This document shows positions 8,072 through 17,248 of a stretch of 29,274 nucleotides of DNA, piece after piece; positions within the stretch are counted from its first letter, which is position 1; each line of letters starts with the position of its first letter. Made by a program: the position numbers and the translations under genes. A model generated the notes under the pieces. The model did not search any database, was not told where the DNA came from, and saw only the letters and a list, made by a program, of their open reading frames with translations. Origin of the DNA: Tissierellia bacterium (lineage in GTDB: Bacteria > Bacillota_A > Clostridia > Tissierellales > Peptoniphilaceae); NCBI GenBank assembly GCA_030537695.1, contig JAUNVJ010000012.1:1-29274 (forward strand), in the 5' to 3' direction.

Positions 8072-8695
8072 TTGAAAAAAACTGTCTATTTATTTGATTT
8101 TGATAAAACGATTATCGACACGGATTCTATCTTTTTATTATGGCGCTATGCCATGAAAAAATATCCACGAGTCGCTTCCCGTTTTCCCTATAAAATGATT
8201 CGGGGTCGGTTAAAATATAGTCGTTCCAAAGATTTTAGAGATATGAAAAATTATATGCTCGCCGTTTTAAAATATTTAACGGAAGATGAATTAAAAGACT
8301 TTGTCCATCAAGAACTCTATCCCAAACATTTTTATAAAGATGCCCTGGAACTTTTTAACTCTTTAGATTCTCAAGCAATTACCCTATTGGTTTCCGCTTC
8401 AGCGACCAATTATTTAAAATTTGTTGGTGACATCTTACCCTTTGACTATATCATCGGTACCGACTTGGATGAAAATTTTAAAATCAAAAAAGATAACAAT
8501 AAGGGGGAGGTCAAAGTTCATAATATTACTACATTATTGCATCAAGAGGGCTTTGAAATCGACTATGAACAATCAAAAAGTTATTCCGATTCCTATAAAT
8601 ACGATCGCTATATGATGGAGATGGTTCGGCATCGTTATCTCATCAACTCGTCTAAAAGAGTGGAAGGTTACGAAAATCTCTATTGGCAAGTTTAA
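8072..8695 (+). CDS. HAD-IB family hydrolase (SerB-like phosphatase)
   Basis: A 207-residue cytosolic HAD-superfamily phosphatase. Motif I is DFDKT at residues 9-13 (Asp9 nucleophile, Asp11 acid/base) and motif II is the Ser in LLVSASAT. Motif III is probably the Lys in GEVKVHNI, and motif IV is YSDSYKYD, the HAD-IB form seen in SerB-like enzymes. The cap is short and helical. The TTG at 8072 is preferred over the GTG at 8063, because GAGGTGA is itself the ribosome site and is correctly spaced only for the TTG. Substrates in this subfamily include phosphoserine, lysophospholipid or nucleotide phosphates, so no specific role is assigned. It is a single gene with its own extended -10 promoter and a terminator shared with convergent thiW. 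Confidence 0.8.
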   Translation: MKKTVYLFDFDKTIIDTDSIFLLWRYAMKKYPRVASRFPYKMIRGRLKYSRSKDFRDMKNYMLAVLKYLTEDELKDFVHQELYPKHFYKDALELFNSLDSQAITLLVSASATNYLKFVGDILPFDYIIGTDLDENFKIKKDNNKGEVKVHNITTLLHQEGFEIDYEQSKSYSDSYKYDRYMMEMVRHRYLINSSKRVEGYENLYWQV

Positions 8696-8710
8696 AACAA
8701 TCATTCCATT

Positions 8711-8745
8711 AAAAAGCCCTGACTTATCAAAGTCAGGGTTCTTAT
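8711..8745. terminator. Bidirectional terminator between the HAD gene and thiW
   Basis: A perfect 9-bp stem CCCTGACTT / AAGTCAGGG with loop ATCA is flanked by AAAAA on the left (T-run for thiW) and TTCTTATTT on the right. Confidence 0.85.
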
Positions 8746-9237
8746 TTAGTAAAATTCCATTTCTAAAACCTTGGTCTTTTTTAAAATTAATAGTAGAACC
8801 AATCCGATGACGGAGCCACCAAAGGTACTGATAAAAAAGGGAATGACAAATGCAAAGAGCATGGCTTCTTTTGCCAGAAAAAGACGTGCCAGTAAAGAGG
8901 CAACGATTCCACCTAAGATGGATGTTCCTGCAACTTCTCCCACAAAAGCCACAGATAATTTTTTCGTCTTTGCATATCCATAGGCACTAATCAGTGCTCC
9001 AAACATAGAACCGGGAAATGCCAAAATGGATCCGGTTCCCATTAAATTACGAATCAATGAAGTTAAGAAGGCTTGTGACACCCCGTAAACCGGTCCCAAT
9101 ATTACAGCACTGAGTAAATTTAACAAATGCTGCACCGGGTAACATCGACTCACTCCCACAGGGAAGCTGACAAAAGAAAGAGTCACTCCCAAAGCCACAA
9201 ACAATCCTGTCAATACTATTTTTTTATTTTCTCTCAT
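8746..9237 (-). CDS. thiW: ThiW, thiamine-precursor specific S component of an ECF transporter
   Basis: A 163-residue membrane protein with about 5-6 hydrophobic helices. ThiW binds the thiazole precursor hydroxyethylthiazole (predicted) and works with a shared ECF module (EcfA/A'/T), which is not in this window. The diagnostic segment is PVGVSRCYPVQHLLNLLSAV at residues 26-45, followed by ILGPVYGVSQA; GSILAFPGSMFGA also fits. The ATG has AAAGGAG 6 bases upstream. It is the only gene downstream of a TPP riboswitch, which strongly supports a thiamine role. No thiM, thiE or thiD is alongside, so those must be elsewhere or the cell salvages through other genes. Confidence 0.92.
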   Translation of the reverse strand: MRENKKIVLTGLFVALGVTLSFVSFPVGVSRCYPVQHLLNLLSAVILGPVYGVSQAFLTSLIRNLMGTGSILAFPGSMFGALISAYGYAKTKKLSVAFVGEVAGTSILGGIVASLLARLFLAKEAMLFAFVIPFFISTFGGSVIGLVLLLILKKTKVLEMEFY

Positions 9238-9268
9238 AAATACTCCTTTCTCGGAGTCTTGGACTCAT

Positions 9269-9292
9269 AAAAAAAGGCACCTAATAGGTGCA
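9269..9292 (-). terminator. Riboswitch-controlled terminator ahead of thiW
   Basis: On the minus strand a perfect GCACCTA/TAGGTGC-type stem (9277-9291) is followed by a C and seven T. It lies between the TPP aptamer and thiW, so the switch probably acts by premature termination when TPP is bound. The GAGGTGCACC stretch at its 5' side could take part in an alternative pairing. Confidence 0.8.
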
Positions 9293-9299
9293 CCTCATT

Positions 9300-9386
9300 T
9301 ACATACATTCCCTACGTTGGCATTATCCAAATCAGGTGCGGTCGAGGTCAAACCTCCTCTCAGCCCAAAGAGCTCCCGTTATATAT
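9300..9386 (-). ncRNA. TPP riboswitch (THI element)
   Basis: Read on the minus strand, the conserved TPP aptamer blocks appear in order: GGGAGCTC, GGCTGAGAGGAGG, ACCTGATTTGGATAATGCCA and ACGTAGGGAA. P1 can form from ATATA at the 5' side and TGTAT at the 3' side with one wobble. A terminator hairpin follows within about 10 bases and then thiW. It binds thiamine diphosphate and should switch thiW off when TPP is plentiful. Confidence 0.96.
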
Positions 9387-9388
9387 TG

Positions 9389-9422
9389 ATGATACCATAC
9401 CATAAAAAGAACTTTGAGACAA
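9389..9422 (-). promoter_or_regulatory. Promoter of the TPP riboswitch-thiW transcript
   Basis: Two overlapping readings are possible on the minus strand: TTGTCT (9422-9417) with TATGGT (9399-9394) at 17 bases, or an extended -10 TGG-TATCAT (9397-9389). Either starts transcription at the 5' edge of the aptamer. Confidence 0.4.
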
Positions 9423-9452
9423 GGTGTAGAAGTCTTTCAAGATTTGTTACAT

Positions 9453-9492
9453 AAAAAACGACCCCATGACATAATAGATCACAAGATCGTTT
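9453..9492 (-). terminator. Terminator of the symporter-aminopeptidase operon
   Basis: On the minus strand AAACGATC pairs with GGTCGTTT (one G-T wobble) around a loop of about 21 bases, and TTT follows. It lies about 22 bases past the M29 stop codon. The long loop makes it weaker than the others here. Confidence 0.5.
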
Positions 9493-9513
9493 CTAAACTC
9501 ACAAAATCTTCTT

Positions 9514-10617
9514 TTAAGGATTCAATCTTTTTAATTCTTCGACGACAAATAAACCGTCTTTTCGTATCAATACATCGTCAAAATAAATTTCTCCTCCGCC
9601 GTATTCCGGAGTTTGAAGCTGAATTAAATCCCAATGGACGGCGGAACGATTTCCATTAAAGGCATTGTCATAGGCATTGCCGGGAGTTAAATGGAAGCTG
9701 CCGGTCATTTTTTCGTCAAAGAGAATATCGCCAATGGGTTTGGTAATCAAGGGATGGACCCCAATGGCAAATTCTCCAATATAACGAGCACCTTCATCAG
9801 TGTCCAAGATTTGATTTAAACGACGGCTGTAATTGGAGTTTGCTTTTATAATTTTTCCATCTTTAAATTCAAAGCTCACATCTTGAAAGACCAATCCATC
9901 ATAAGGAGAAGCAACATTGTAACGAATCACGCCATTGACACTGTCTCTTACCGGTGCCGTATAGACTTCTCCATCGGGAATATTTCGGTTCCCATGCATG
10001 GGAATCACGGGAATATCTTTAATGGAAAAAGTAAGATCCGTCTGGGGTCCAAGGATTCGCACCTGGTCAGTCCGCTCCATCCATTCCACCAAGGGTTTCA
10101 TATCCTCTTCCATCTTCTTATAATCATAGAGGCAGGCGGCAAAATAATAATCTTCATAGGATCTGGTATCCATATGACTCAATTGTGCCATGGCATCATT
10201 GGGATAGCGAATAACCGACCATTTCGTCTGATTACAACGTTCTTCCAAATGAATCGGCCCCCAATAGATTTCACTATATTTTTTCATCTCTTCCGGAGTT
10301 AAATGGTTCCAATGATAAATATTTTTACTCCCTCGAATATCGATATAGGCATCCATCGTTTTCATCATTTCCAAATCCCGTTGAGCCAATTCACGATAAT
10401 GTTTTTCCGATGAACCTCTAATCAATATCGACTCCATCTCATAATCATAGTATTTAAAATAAGGATGCGCTCCAAATTTAAAAGAAGCCTTTACCAATTC
10501 TTTTCCCAAGTCCATACCGTCACCATGGACTTCGATGAGAATTCGATCTCCCGGTTCAATCATCACAGCATCTCGTACCAAAAATTCTGCATATTCCACT
10601 AATCTGGGATCAATCAT
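9514..10617 (-). CDS. Aminopeptidase, M29 family (AmpS/PepS type)
   Basis: A 367-residue cytosolic metallo-aminopeptidase that removes N-terminal residues from short peptides. M29 metal-site motifs are present: IPDGEVYTAP, with the first Glu ligand, YIGEFAIG, with the second Glu, SFHLTPGNAY with a His, SAVHWDLI with His and Asp, and the terminal EIYFDDVLIRKDGLF. Length is slightly below the 400-410 residues usual for the family. The ATG at 10617 is chosen because AAGGAAGG lies 6 bases upstream; an in-frame ATG at 10635 lies before that site, inside the symporter gene. Its first 8 bases overlap the end of the symporter gene, so the two are translationally coupled and probably act together on imported peptides or amino acids (inference). 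Confidence 0.9.
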   Translation of the reverse strand: MIDPRLVEYAEFLVRDAVMIEPGDRILIEVHGDGMDLGKELVKASFKFGAHPYFKYYDYEMESILIRGSSEKHYRELAQRDLEMMKTMDAYIDIRGSKNIYHWNHLTPEEMKKYSEIYWGPIHLEERCNQTKWSVIRYPNDAMAQLSHMDTRSYEDYYFAACLYDYKKMEEDMKPLVEWMERTDQVRILGPQTDLTFSIKDIPVIPMHGNRNIPDGEVYTAPVRDSVNGVIRYNVASPYDGLVFQDVSFEFKDGKIIKANSNYSRRLNQILDTDEGARYIGEFAIGVHPLITKPIGDILFDEKMTGSFHLTPGNAYDNAFNGNRSAVHWDLIQLQTPEYGGGEIYFDDVLIRKDGLFVVEELKRLNP

Positions 10618-11998
10618 ATTGTACCTTCCTTCCATTTTTGTCTAACAGAGAAACGATAAAGATAACAACAAAAGCCACCGGTACAGAAATTAAAGCCGAG
10701 TTTAAACCCATGGGTTTTTTCAATACCAACTCCCATACCAAAGTCATAACTCCTCCTGAGATCATGCCTAAAGTTCCCGCCAAGGCTGTCGTCTTTTTAT
10801 AGAACAGACCACAGAGAAGAGCCGGTGTAATAGTAGCTCCATACATGGTATAGGCATAGAGTTGAATGGTCAAGATATTGGGGAAAAATGTCCCTAACAT
10901 GAAGGCGAAAATTCCCACAAGGACGATTACGATTCTAAAAAATCGCAAGACTTCACCATCCTCAGCTTCCGGTTTTATATATTTCTTCCAGAGATCATAT
11001 GTGATATTGGACGAAGACGACAATAAATAGGAGTCGCCTGTGGTTACCACAAAAGCTACCGAAGCAGACAATACAAGGGCTCCCAAAATAAAGGGAAGAT
11101 GATTTAAAGCCACTTGAAAGATCACCGTATCCGGATTATCCAATGTAGGCAAGAGAAAAATGCCCGTCATCGCCAATAAAATAATCAAAACACAAACTAC
11201 GATCTCTGCCAAAACCAAGCCGATATTTGAATTTTTTGCCGTCTTGACATCTTTTGCCGATGCAAATCTCTGTAATAAGTTTTGATCTCCCAACACTAAA
11301 AAAATAGTGGGCATCATCAAACTCAATAATTGTAAAAAATTTAAAGATCCCATCACCGTGTTCTTCCCTTCCGGCAATGAGCTAAAGGCCTGTTGTAAAC
11401 CGCCGATTTTACCAAAGACGATCGGCAATGCTACAAGGAAACCTCCCACCATTAAAAAAGCACTCAAAGCGTCCGTATAGGCAACGGAAATCATCCCTCC
11501 GGTCACTGTTAGTAGAATGATCACAGCCATGGCAATGATCGTGGACATTTTAACAGAAACGCCAGTGGTTAAATTTAAAATATTTCCCGCTGCCATAAAT
11601 TGAGATGCAATAATTCCCACATAAGCTAAGAAAATACAAATCGTAGCAATAATTCCTGCTGCATCTCCATACATCACGGAAAAAAGTTGAGGCACTGTAT
11701 AGGATTTGGTCATTCGTACCTTTCCTGCAATGAAGTACAAAAGAGCCATTCCCAACGGAGCCCCTAAAAAGTATAAGGCTCCTACATAGGGTCCTTGGGT
11801 GTAGATGACATTGGCAGAACCGGTAATTCCACCTCCACCACACCAAGTAGCCAATAATGTTCCAATTAAAACGACCATGGGAAGACTTCTGCCGGCAACG
11901 GCAAAATCTTCTGACGTTTTAACTTTTCGTTTTGAAAAATAAATAGACGTCGCCACTAAAATCGTTAAGTAAATTACAATTGCGATAAAATATTTCAT
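10610..11998 (-). CDS. Sodium:solute symporter (SSS family)
   Basis: A 462-residue membrane protein with about 12-13 hydrophobic helices in the SSF family, which drives solute uptake with the Na+ gradient. The N-terminus has a helix followed by KTSEDFAVAGRSLP, the classic SSS loop. GGGGITGSANVIYTQGP follows, then TGGMISVAYTDALSAFLM in the middle, which matches the family signature region. Members carry proline, pantothenate, sugars, short-chain acids or nucleosides; the substrate here is unknown. The coupled downstream M29 aminopeptidase suggests an amino acid or peptide. The ATG has AAGGAGG 7 bases upstream. At least one good promoter precedes it. Confidence 0.9.
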   Translation of the reverse strand: MKYFIAIVIYLTILVATSIYFSKRKVKTSEDFAVAGRSLPMVVLIGTLLATWCGGGGITGSANVIYTQGPYVGALYFLGAPLGMALLYFIAGKVRMTKSYTVPQLFSVMYGDAAGIIATICIFLAYVGIIASQFMAAGNILNLTTGVSVKMSTIIAMAVIILLTVTGGMISVAYTDALSAFLMVGGFLVALPIVFGKIGGLQQAFSSLPEGKNTVMGSLNFLQLLSLMMPTIFLVLGDQNLLQRFASAKDVKTAKNSNIGLVLAEIVVCVLIILLAMTGIFLLPTLDNPDTVIFQVALNHLPFILGALVLSASVAFVVTTGDSYLLSSSSNITYDLWKKYIKPEAEDGEVLRFFRIVIVLVGIFAFMLGTFFPNILTIQLYAYTMYGATITPALLCGLFYKKTTALAGTLGMISGGVMTLVWELVLKKPMGLNSALISVPVAFVVIFIVSLLDKNGRKVQYD

Positions 11999-12020
11999 AA
12001 ATAAACCTCCTTGATTGTGA

Positions 12021-12049
12021 AGTATAGCATCGAATTCTCACAAGAACAA
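12021..12049 (-). promoter_or_regulatory. Promoter of the symporter-aminopeptidase operon
   Basis: On the minus strand TTGTTC (12049-12044), a 17-base spacer and TATACT (12026-12021), with TGC before it as an extended -10, give a good promoter about 20 bases upstream of the start codon. Confidence 0.6.
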
Positions 12050-12098
12050 TGGCGTCCTTTAAATAAGCTCTCCCGATCTTATAGGTTATTGTAATATC

Positions 12099-12125
12099 GA
12101 TGATACCATCTCGTCATAAAAAGAA
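12099..12125 (-). promoter_or_regulatory. Possible second symporter promoter sharing two blocks with the thiW promoter
   Basis: The 11-base blocks GATGATACCAT (12099-12109) and CATAAAAAGAA (12115-12125) occur at 9388-9398 and 9401-9411 too. On the minus strand the first contains TGG-TATCAT, an extended -10 candidate. Both copies lie just downstream of a terminator and upstream of a minus-strand gene. Confidence 0.35.
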
Positions 12126-12153
12126 TAAAAAAGACCGATCGGTAACCGATCGA
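12125..12153 (-). terminator. Rho-independent terminator of secA
   Basis: A perfect CGATCGGT / ACCGATCG stem around one base (12136-12152) is followed on the minus strand by GTC and TTTTTT. It lies just past the secA stop. Confidence 0.85.
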
Positions 12154-12163
12154 TCTGCTATTT

Positions 12164-14893
12164 TTATCTACCACAACAGTTTTTATATTTTTTACCACTT
12201 CCGCAAGGACAAGGATCGTTTCGACCGACTTTTTTCCCTTTGCGTATGAAAGGTTTTTTCTTTCCGTCCTCGGGATTGACCGTTTCCACTTCTTTTGCAA
12301 CCCGTTTTCTTTTTACTTCCGGATTGACGACATGATAGAGCATTTTTACCGTGTCTTCTTTAATGGACTCGTTCATCTCTTCAAACATATCGAAACCTTC
12401 CTGTGCATAGGCGCGAACGGGATCGACTTGCCCTACCGCACGAAGACCTATTCCCTTACGTAATTGATCCATGGCATCAATGTGATCCATCCATTTTTGA
12501 TCCACCACTTGTAAAAGAACCACACGTTCAATCTCGCGAAACTTCTCTGCACCGAATTCTTCTTCTTTCGTTTCGTATTTTTTCTCTGCTAAATCCAAAA
12601 AGCGTTCCTTGACATTTTCAACGGTGGGATTTTCGATTCCGTCTAAGAAATTGGATTCAAAACCAAAGGTGTTTTCACCAAAACGACGAAGAGCATCCAT
12701 ATCCAATTGCTGTTGATTATTGTGATCCATCTTATTATAAAATTGAATGGTATAATCAATAATATCTTCTCGCATGGCGGCAATATCACTTTTGAAATTT
12801 TCGCCTTCCAGCACACGGCGACGTTCTCCATAGATGACTTCCCTTTGTTTGTTCATCACATCATCATATTGAAGAACATTTTTACGGATACTGAAGTTAT
12901 TACCCTCTACTTTACGTTGAGCCGATTCAATCAATCGAGTCAATAATTTAGATTCAATGGCCTCATCTTCCGGTGCATCGATTCGCTCCATGGTATCTTT
13001 AAAGCGATCTCCGGCAAACAGACGAATCAAATCATCATCGGCAGATATATAAAAACGGGAAGAGCCTGGGTCACCTTGACGTCCAGAACGACCTCGCAGC
13101 TGATTGTCAATTCGACGAGATTCATGACGCTCCGTACCGACAATATGAAGACCTCCGGCCTCAATGACCTTTTGAGCTTCTTGATCCGTCTCCACTTTGA
13201 ACTTTTCAACCAATTCCTGATACTTGCGACGAGCATCCAATACTTCTTCATCATCTGTATCAAAGAAAGAGTCCACCAATTCCAAAATATTGTCATCCAG
13301 TCCTTGTTTTTTCAGCTCTTTTTTCGCCATATATTCCGGGTTTCCACCTAAAACAATATCCGTACCACGGCCGGCCATGTTGGTGGCAATGGTCACGGCG
13401 CCGAAACGACCTGCTTGAGCGACAATTTCAGACTCTTGAGCATGTTTTTTTGCATTTAATACATTGTGAGGAATGCCGGCACGTTTGAGATATTTTGACA
13501 ATTCTTCCGATTTATCAATGGAAATGGTACCGACCAAAACCGGCTGGCCCTTTTCGTGACATTCCTTGATTTCTTCCGTAACTGCTTTGAATTTTGCCGG
13601 TTCGTTTCGATAGATGGCATCATTTTCATCTACACGAATAACCGGTTTATTGGTGGGAATTTCCACAACGTCGATATTGTAAATATCTCGGAACTCCCCT
13701 TCTTCCGTCATTGCAGTACCGGTCATGCCGGCTAATTTATTGTACATCCTAAAATAATTTTGGAAAGTGATCGTGGCAAGAGTCTTACTTTCAGCCCGTA
13801 CCGTAAGACCTTCCTTCGCCTCAATGGCCTGGTGTAATCCTTCGGAATAACGACGACCATACATTAAACGACCGGTAAATTCATCGACTATAATAATTTC
13901 ACCGTCATTGACAACATAGTCAATATCCTTTTTCATATTCCCCTTGGCTTTTAACGCTTGATTCACATGATGGGAAATTTCCATATTCTCTAAATCCGAT
14001 AAGTTGTCAATACCGAAATATTTTTCCACCTTTGCAATACCTTTGTCCGTCAATGTAGAAGTCTTATCTTTTTCATTGATAACATAATCGACCGTCTCCT
14101 CTTCAAATTCTCGATTAAATCGTTCTAAATTCGATTCATCTTGAGATTTGACACGGTAGGTCAAGGTGTTTACCAAGTCACGAGCCCTCGTGTAAAGATC
14201 CGTAGATTCATCCCCTTGTCCTGAAATAATAAGAGGAGTTCTGGCCTCGTCAATTAAAATCGAGTCCACCTCGTCCACGATACAGTAATAAAGCTCTCTT
14301 TGTACACATTCTTCTTTATAGATCACCATATTGTCACGGAGATAATCGAAACCGAATTCGTTATTGGTACCATAAGTAATATCGCAACGATAAGCCTCTT
14401 GACGTTCTTCATTGTTCATATCGTGTAGGATACAGCCCACTGTCATACCTAAAAACTCGTACACTTTTCCCATCCATTGACGGTCACGTTCTGCTAAATA
14501 GTCGTTGACTGTAACGATATGAGTCCCTTTTCCTGCTAGAGCATTTAAATAGGCAGGCAAGGTTGCTACCAAAGTCTTACCTTCCCCGGTCTTCATCTCT
14601 GCGATACGACCTTGATGGAGGATGATCCCACCGATGACCTGTACTCGGAAATGTTTCATTCCCAATACACGCCAAGCAGCTTCACGAACCGTTGCAAAAG
14701 CTTCCGGCAAAAGATCGTCTAAGCTTTCACCATTATGAAATCTATTTCTAAATTCTTTCGTTTTTTCCTGTAGTTCACCATCTGACAAACTGGCCATATC
14801 TGATTCCAGATTCATTACTTTATCCACTAGTGGCTCAATTTTTTTAATTTCACGTTCACTATAGGTTCCAAATATTTTGTCTAACAAACCCAT
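12164..14893 (-). CDS. secA: Preprotein translocase ATPase SecA
   Basis: The 909-residue motor ATPase that drives secretory proteins through SecYEG at the membrane. Walker A is MKTGEGKT at residues 100-107. The DEAD-like box is [16 protein letters not shown], and the preprotein-binding and helicase C domains ([33 protein letters not shown]) follow. The C-terminal zinc-binding tail [18 protein letters not shown] is intact and binds SecB or ribosome in other species. Its length exceeds that of B. subtilis SecA (841), with the extra mostly in the 230-300 and 540-580 regions. AAAGGAG precedes the ATG. It appears monocistronic; prfB, often downstream of secA in Firmicutes, is absent. Confidence 0.98.
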   Translation of the reverse strand: MGLLDKIFGTYSEREIKKIEPLVDKVMNLESDMASLSDGELQEKTKEFRNRFHNGESLDDLLPEAFATVREAAWRVLGMKHFRVQVIGGIILHQGRIAEMKTGEGKTLVATLPAYLNALAGKGTHIVTVNDYLAERDRQWMGKVYEFLGMTVGCILHDMNNEERQEAYRCDITYGTNNEFGFDYLRDNMVIYKEECVQRELYYCIVDEVDSILIDEARTPLIISGQGDESTDLYTRARDLVNTLTYRVKSQDESNLERFNREFEEETVDYVINEKDKTSTLTDKGIAKVEKYFGIDNLSDLENMEISHHVNQALKAKGNMKKDIDYVVNDGEIIIVDEFTGRLMYGRRYSEGLHQAIEAKEGLTVRAESKTLATITFQNYFRMYNKLAGMTGTAMTEEGEFRDIYNIDVVEIPTNKPVIRVDENDAIYRNEPAKFKAVTEEIKECHEKGQPVLVGTISIDKSEELSKYLKRAGIPHNVLNAKKHAQESEIVAQAGRFGAVTIATNMAGRGTDIVLGGNPEYMAKKELKKQGLDDNILELVDSFFDTDDEEVLDARRKYQELVEKFKVETDQEAQKVIEAGGLHIVGTERHESRRIDNQLRGRSGRQGDPGSSRFYISADDDLIRLFAGDRFKDTMERIDAPEDEAIESKLLTRLIESAQRKVEGNNFSIRKNVLQYDDVMNKQREVIYGERRRVLEGENFKSDIAAMREDIIDYTIQFYNKMDHNNQQQLDMDALRRFGENTFGFESNFLDGIENPTVENVKERFLDLAEKKYETKEEEFGAEKFREIERVVLLQVVDQKWMDHIDAMDQLRKGIGLRAVGQVDPVRAYAQEGFDMFEEMNESIKEDTVKMLYHVVNPEVKRKRVAKEVETVNPEDGKKKPFIRKGKKVGRNDPCPCGSGKKYKNCCGR

Positions 14894-14920
14894 GTTACCA
14901 CTCCTTTTACCTAACTATAT

Positions 14921-14949
14921 ATTTTAACACCCAAAAATTACAAATTCAA
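14921..14949 (-). promoter_or_regulatory. Promoter of secA
   Basis: On the minus strand TTGAAT (14949-14944) and TAAAAT (14926-14921) are 17 bases apart, about 28 bases before the start codon. Confidence 0.55.
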
Positions 14950-15053
14950 TCTATTTTGACGGTTTCAAGGGATTTCCTTGGAAAACTTCCATCTAAGGTA
15001 TATATTATATCCCATGATAGAAAAAAATATAGTCAAAAACCATAGACTTTGTA

Positions 15054-15059
15054 TATAAT
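15054..15059 (+). promoter_or_regulatory. -10 element of the guaA promoter
   Basis: A perfect TATAAT lies 44 bases before the guaA ATG, but no convincing -35 lies at 16-18 bases. The leader has no purine riboswitch consensus. An imperfect repeat CAAGG-N5-CCTTG (near 14967-14981) further upstream could be an operator or chance. Confidence 0.4.
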
Positions 15060-15103
15060 GAATAAGAGAATACGAATATAGGACAAAATTGGGAGGTTTA
15101 AAT

Positions 15104-16621
15104 ATGATATTAGTTGTCGACTTCGGTGGTCAGTATAATCAATTGATCGCAAGAAGAATACGAGATCTTAACATTTATTGTGAAGTTGTCCCCTATCAAA
15201 AAGCATTGGAAAATGGGAAAAAAGAAGAAGTAAAGGGAATCATTTTTACCGGAGGACCAAATTCCGTCTATGAAGAAGGAGCGCCCACCGTGGATCCAGC
15301 AATCTTTCAATTGGGAAAACCCGTCTTGGGCCTTTGCTATGGAATGCAATTGATGGCTCAAATCTTGGGGGGAAAAGTAACCAAAGCCGATGCAAAGGAA
15401 TTCGGTAAAACAACGATTCAAATTGAAAGATCTCCAATCTTTGAACAGTTGGAATCGACACAAAAAGTATGGATGAGTCATGTGGATCAAGTGGAAGAAT
15501 TGCCTCAAGGATTTAAAAGGATCGCCACTTCTAAAAACTGTCCCATTGCCGCCATGGAAAATCAGGCCAAAAAATTCTATGCCTTCCAATACCACCCGGA
15601 AGTCAATCATTCAGAACATGGCATCGAAATGATTCGAAACTTCGCCTTAAATATTTGCGGCGAAAAACAGGATTGGACCATGAAAAACTATGCACAAATA
15701 GCCATTGAAGAAATTCGAAAAAAAGTAGGCAATGGAAAAGTACTCCTAGCTCTTTCCGGTGGTGTTGACTCTTCTGTAACTGCCGCCCTTCTCTCCAAAG
15801 CCATAGGAGAAAACTTAACTTGTATTTTTGTCGATCATGGACTAATGCGTAAAAATGAAGGCGATGAAGTAGAAGCCGCCTTTAAAGATTCTGGAATGCA
15901 CTTTATCCGAGTCGATGGAGAAGCCCGATTCCTAAAACGCTTAGACGGTGTAACCGATCCGGAAACCAAACGAAAAATCATCGGCGAAGAATTTATCCGT
16001 GTCTTTGAAGAAGAAGGACGTAAAATTCAATCGGTGGACTATTTGGCACAGGGAACCATCTATCCTGACGTCATTGAATCAGGACTTGGAGATTCTGCAG
16101 TGATCAAATCCCATCACAATGTTGGAGGACTTCCCGACGTAGTGGATTTTAAAGATATCATTGAACCTTTGAGATGGCTTTTTAAAGACGAAGTTCGAGA
16201 GTTGGGACGAGAATTGGGACTTCCCCACTACTTGGTGGATCGGCAACCCTTCCCCGGCCCAGGACTGGGTATTCGTGTGATCGGTGCCATTACGAAAGAA
16301 CGATTGGATATTCTTCGGGAAGCGGACTATATTTTCCGGGAAGAATTGGAAAAATCCGGTGAATCAAAACATATCAGTCAATATTTTGCCGTCTTAACCA
16401 ACAATCGAAGCGTCGGTGTCATGGGAGACTTTAGAACCTATGACTACACATTGGCCCTTCGTGCCGTAGAAACTACAGACTTTATGACCGCCGACTGGTC
16501 CCGAATCCCCTATGAACTACTGGACAAAATTTCCAACCGTATCGTCAATGAAGTCGACCATATCAATCGAATCGTCTATGATATCACCTCCAAACCCCCG
16601 GCTACCATTGAATGGGAGTAA
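15104..16621 (+). CDS. guaA: GMP synthase (glutamine-hydrolysing)
   Basis: A 505-residue cytosolic enzyme that amidates XMP to GMP. The N-terminal class I glutamine amidotransferase domain has GLCYGMQ with nucleophile Cys78 and [11 protein letters not shown] with His164 and Glu166. The ATP-pyrophosphatase P-loop LSGGVDSSV is at 217-225. The C-terminal dimerisation domain ends in KPPATIEWE, exactly as in the family. The ATG at 15104 is chosen because GGGAGG lies 7 bases upstream; the in-frame TTG at 15089 would lie before that site. It is a single gene, divergent from secA, with a very strong terminator. Confidence 0.97.
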   Translation: MILVVDFGGQYNQLIARRIRDLNIYCEVVPYQKALENGKKEEVKGIIFTGGPNSVYEEGAPTVDPAIFQLGKPVLGLCYGMQLMAQILGGKVTKADAKEFGKTTIQIERSPIFEQLESTQKVWMSHVDQVEELPQGFKRIATSKNCPIAAMENQAKKFYAFQYHPEVNHSEHGIEMIRNFALNICGEKQDWTMKNYAQIAIEEIRKKVGNGKVLLALSGGVDSSVTAALLSKAIGENLTCIFVDHGLMRKNEGDEVEAAFKDSGMHFIRVDGEARFLKRLDGVTDPETKRKIIGEEFIRVFEEEGRKIQSVDYLAQGTIYPDVIESGLGDSAVIKSHHNVGGLPDVVDFKDIIEPLRWLFKDEVRELGRELGLPHYLVDRQPFPGPGLGIRVIGAITKERLDILREADYIFREELEKSGESKHISQYFAVLTNNRSVGVMGDFRTYDYTLALRAVETTDFMTADWSRIPYELLDKISNRIVNEVDHINRIVYDITSKPPATIEWE

Positions 16622-16662
16622 GAATAAACAAGTTAAATGTATGCCTTCACAGTTTAGAATAG

Positions 16663-16695
16663 AAATCTCCGGTCCCTTAGGACCGGAGATTTTTA
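16663..16695 (+). terminator. Rho-independent terminator of guaA
   Basis: A perfect 13-bp stem AAATCTCCGGTCC / GGACCGGAGATTT with loop CTTA is followed by TT. It is the most stable hairpin in the window. Confidence 0.92.
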
Positions 16696-16723
16696 TATTG
16701 ATAACTCAAAGGACTTTCATAAT

Positions 16724-16870
16724 TTATTCATTTCCGTATACTCTTTCTAATTGTGCTTTTATACTAAAAAAATCCTTACCTTTTACATCTGTCAATCCAT
16801 ATCGGTTATGTTCTTTTTGACTTTCTTACCATAGGATTCTTTAAAGATAGTAGACAATATTACTCTTCAA
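16724..16870 (-). pseudogene. Possible remnant of an unrecognised minus-strand gene
   Basis: On the minus strand a protein-like tail reads SQKEHNRYGLTDVKGKDF and continues through FSIKAQLERVYGNE to a stop at 16724. The same frame further upstream has two stop codons (after VYYL and before ESQK). Composition looks coding, but I do not recognise the family, and no start or ribosome site is seen. It could be the eroded 3' end of a lost gene, or chance. Confidence 0.25.
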
Positions 16871-17206
16871 AAAGGATCTTCTTGTCCAAAGAAATATATA
16901 AAATGGAAATTTCAATTTTCTATGGTTTTCTTGTGAAATTTAATAAAATGATCATAAAATTTAATCTGATATCCCCTACTCTATTATTTTTTTCAGCATT
17001 TTTTTTATCATAAAATGACGCCCATCGACAGATGCCATTTGATTTTAGAAGTCTTTAGATTATATTAAAGAAAACAGAAATCATTCAAAGAAATAATATA
17101 TGTCATTGATTAAAATATACGAGCAAATTCAAAATTAGAAAATACAATGTTTAGCACTGGTTTTTTTAATAAATCTGTCATATTCCCTGTCTTGTGAAAG
17201 AAAATG
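16871..17206. other. AT-rich intergenic stretch with no supported gene
   Basis: Very AT-rich DNA between the remnant above and the response-regulator promoter. All six frames are broken by stops, and I see no stable hairpin or repeat. Confidence 0.5.
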
Positions 17207-17215
17207 TGGTATATT
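17207..17215 (+). promoter_or_regulatory. Extended -10 promoter of the response-regulator operon
   Basis: TGG-TATATT is an extended -10 match 34 bases before the ATG at 17249. A longer frame could begin at 17204, but this promoter would lie inside it, which supports the later start. Confidence 0.5.
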
Positions 17216-17248
17216 CAGATTAAAAATACGAATGGAGTTGATCTTTGT

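Noticed and set aside
14955..14985. Imperfect repeats in the secA-guaA gap suggesting a purine operator
   Set aside because: The arms are short and do not match a known PurR or guanine-riboswitch consensus.
15110..15610. 166-codon minus-strand frame opposite guaA
   Set aside because: It is a shadow of the conserved amidotransferase domain with no ribosome site.
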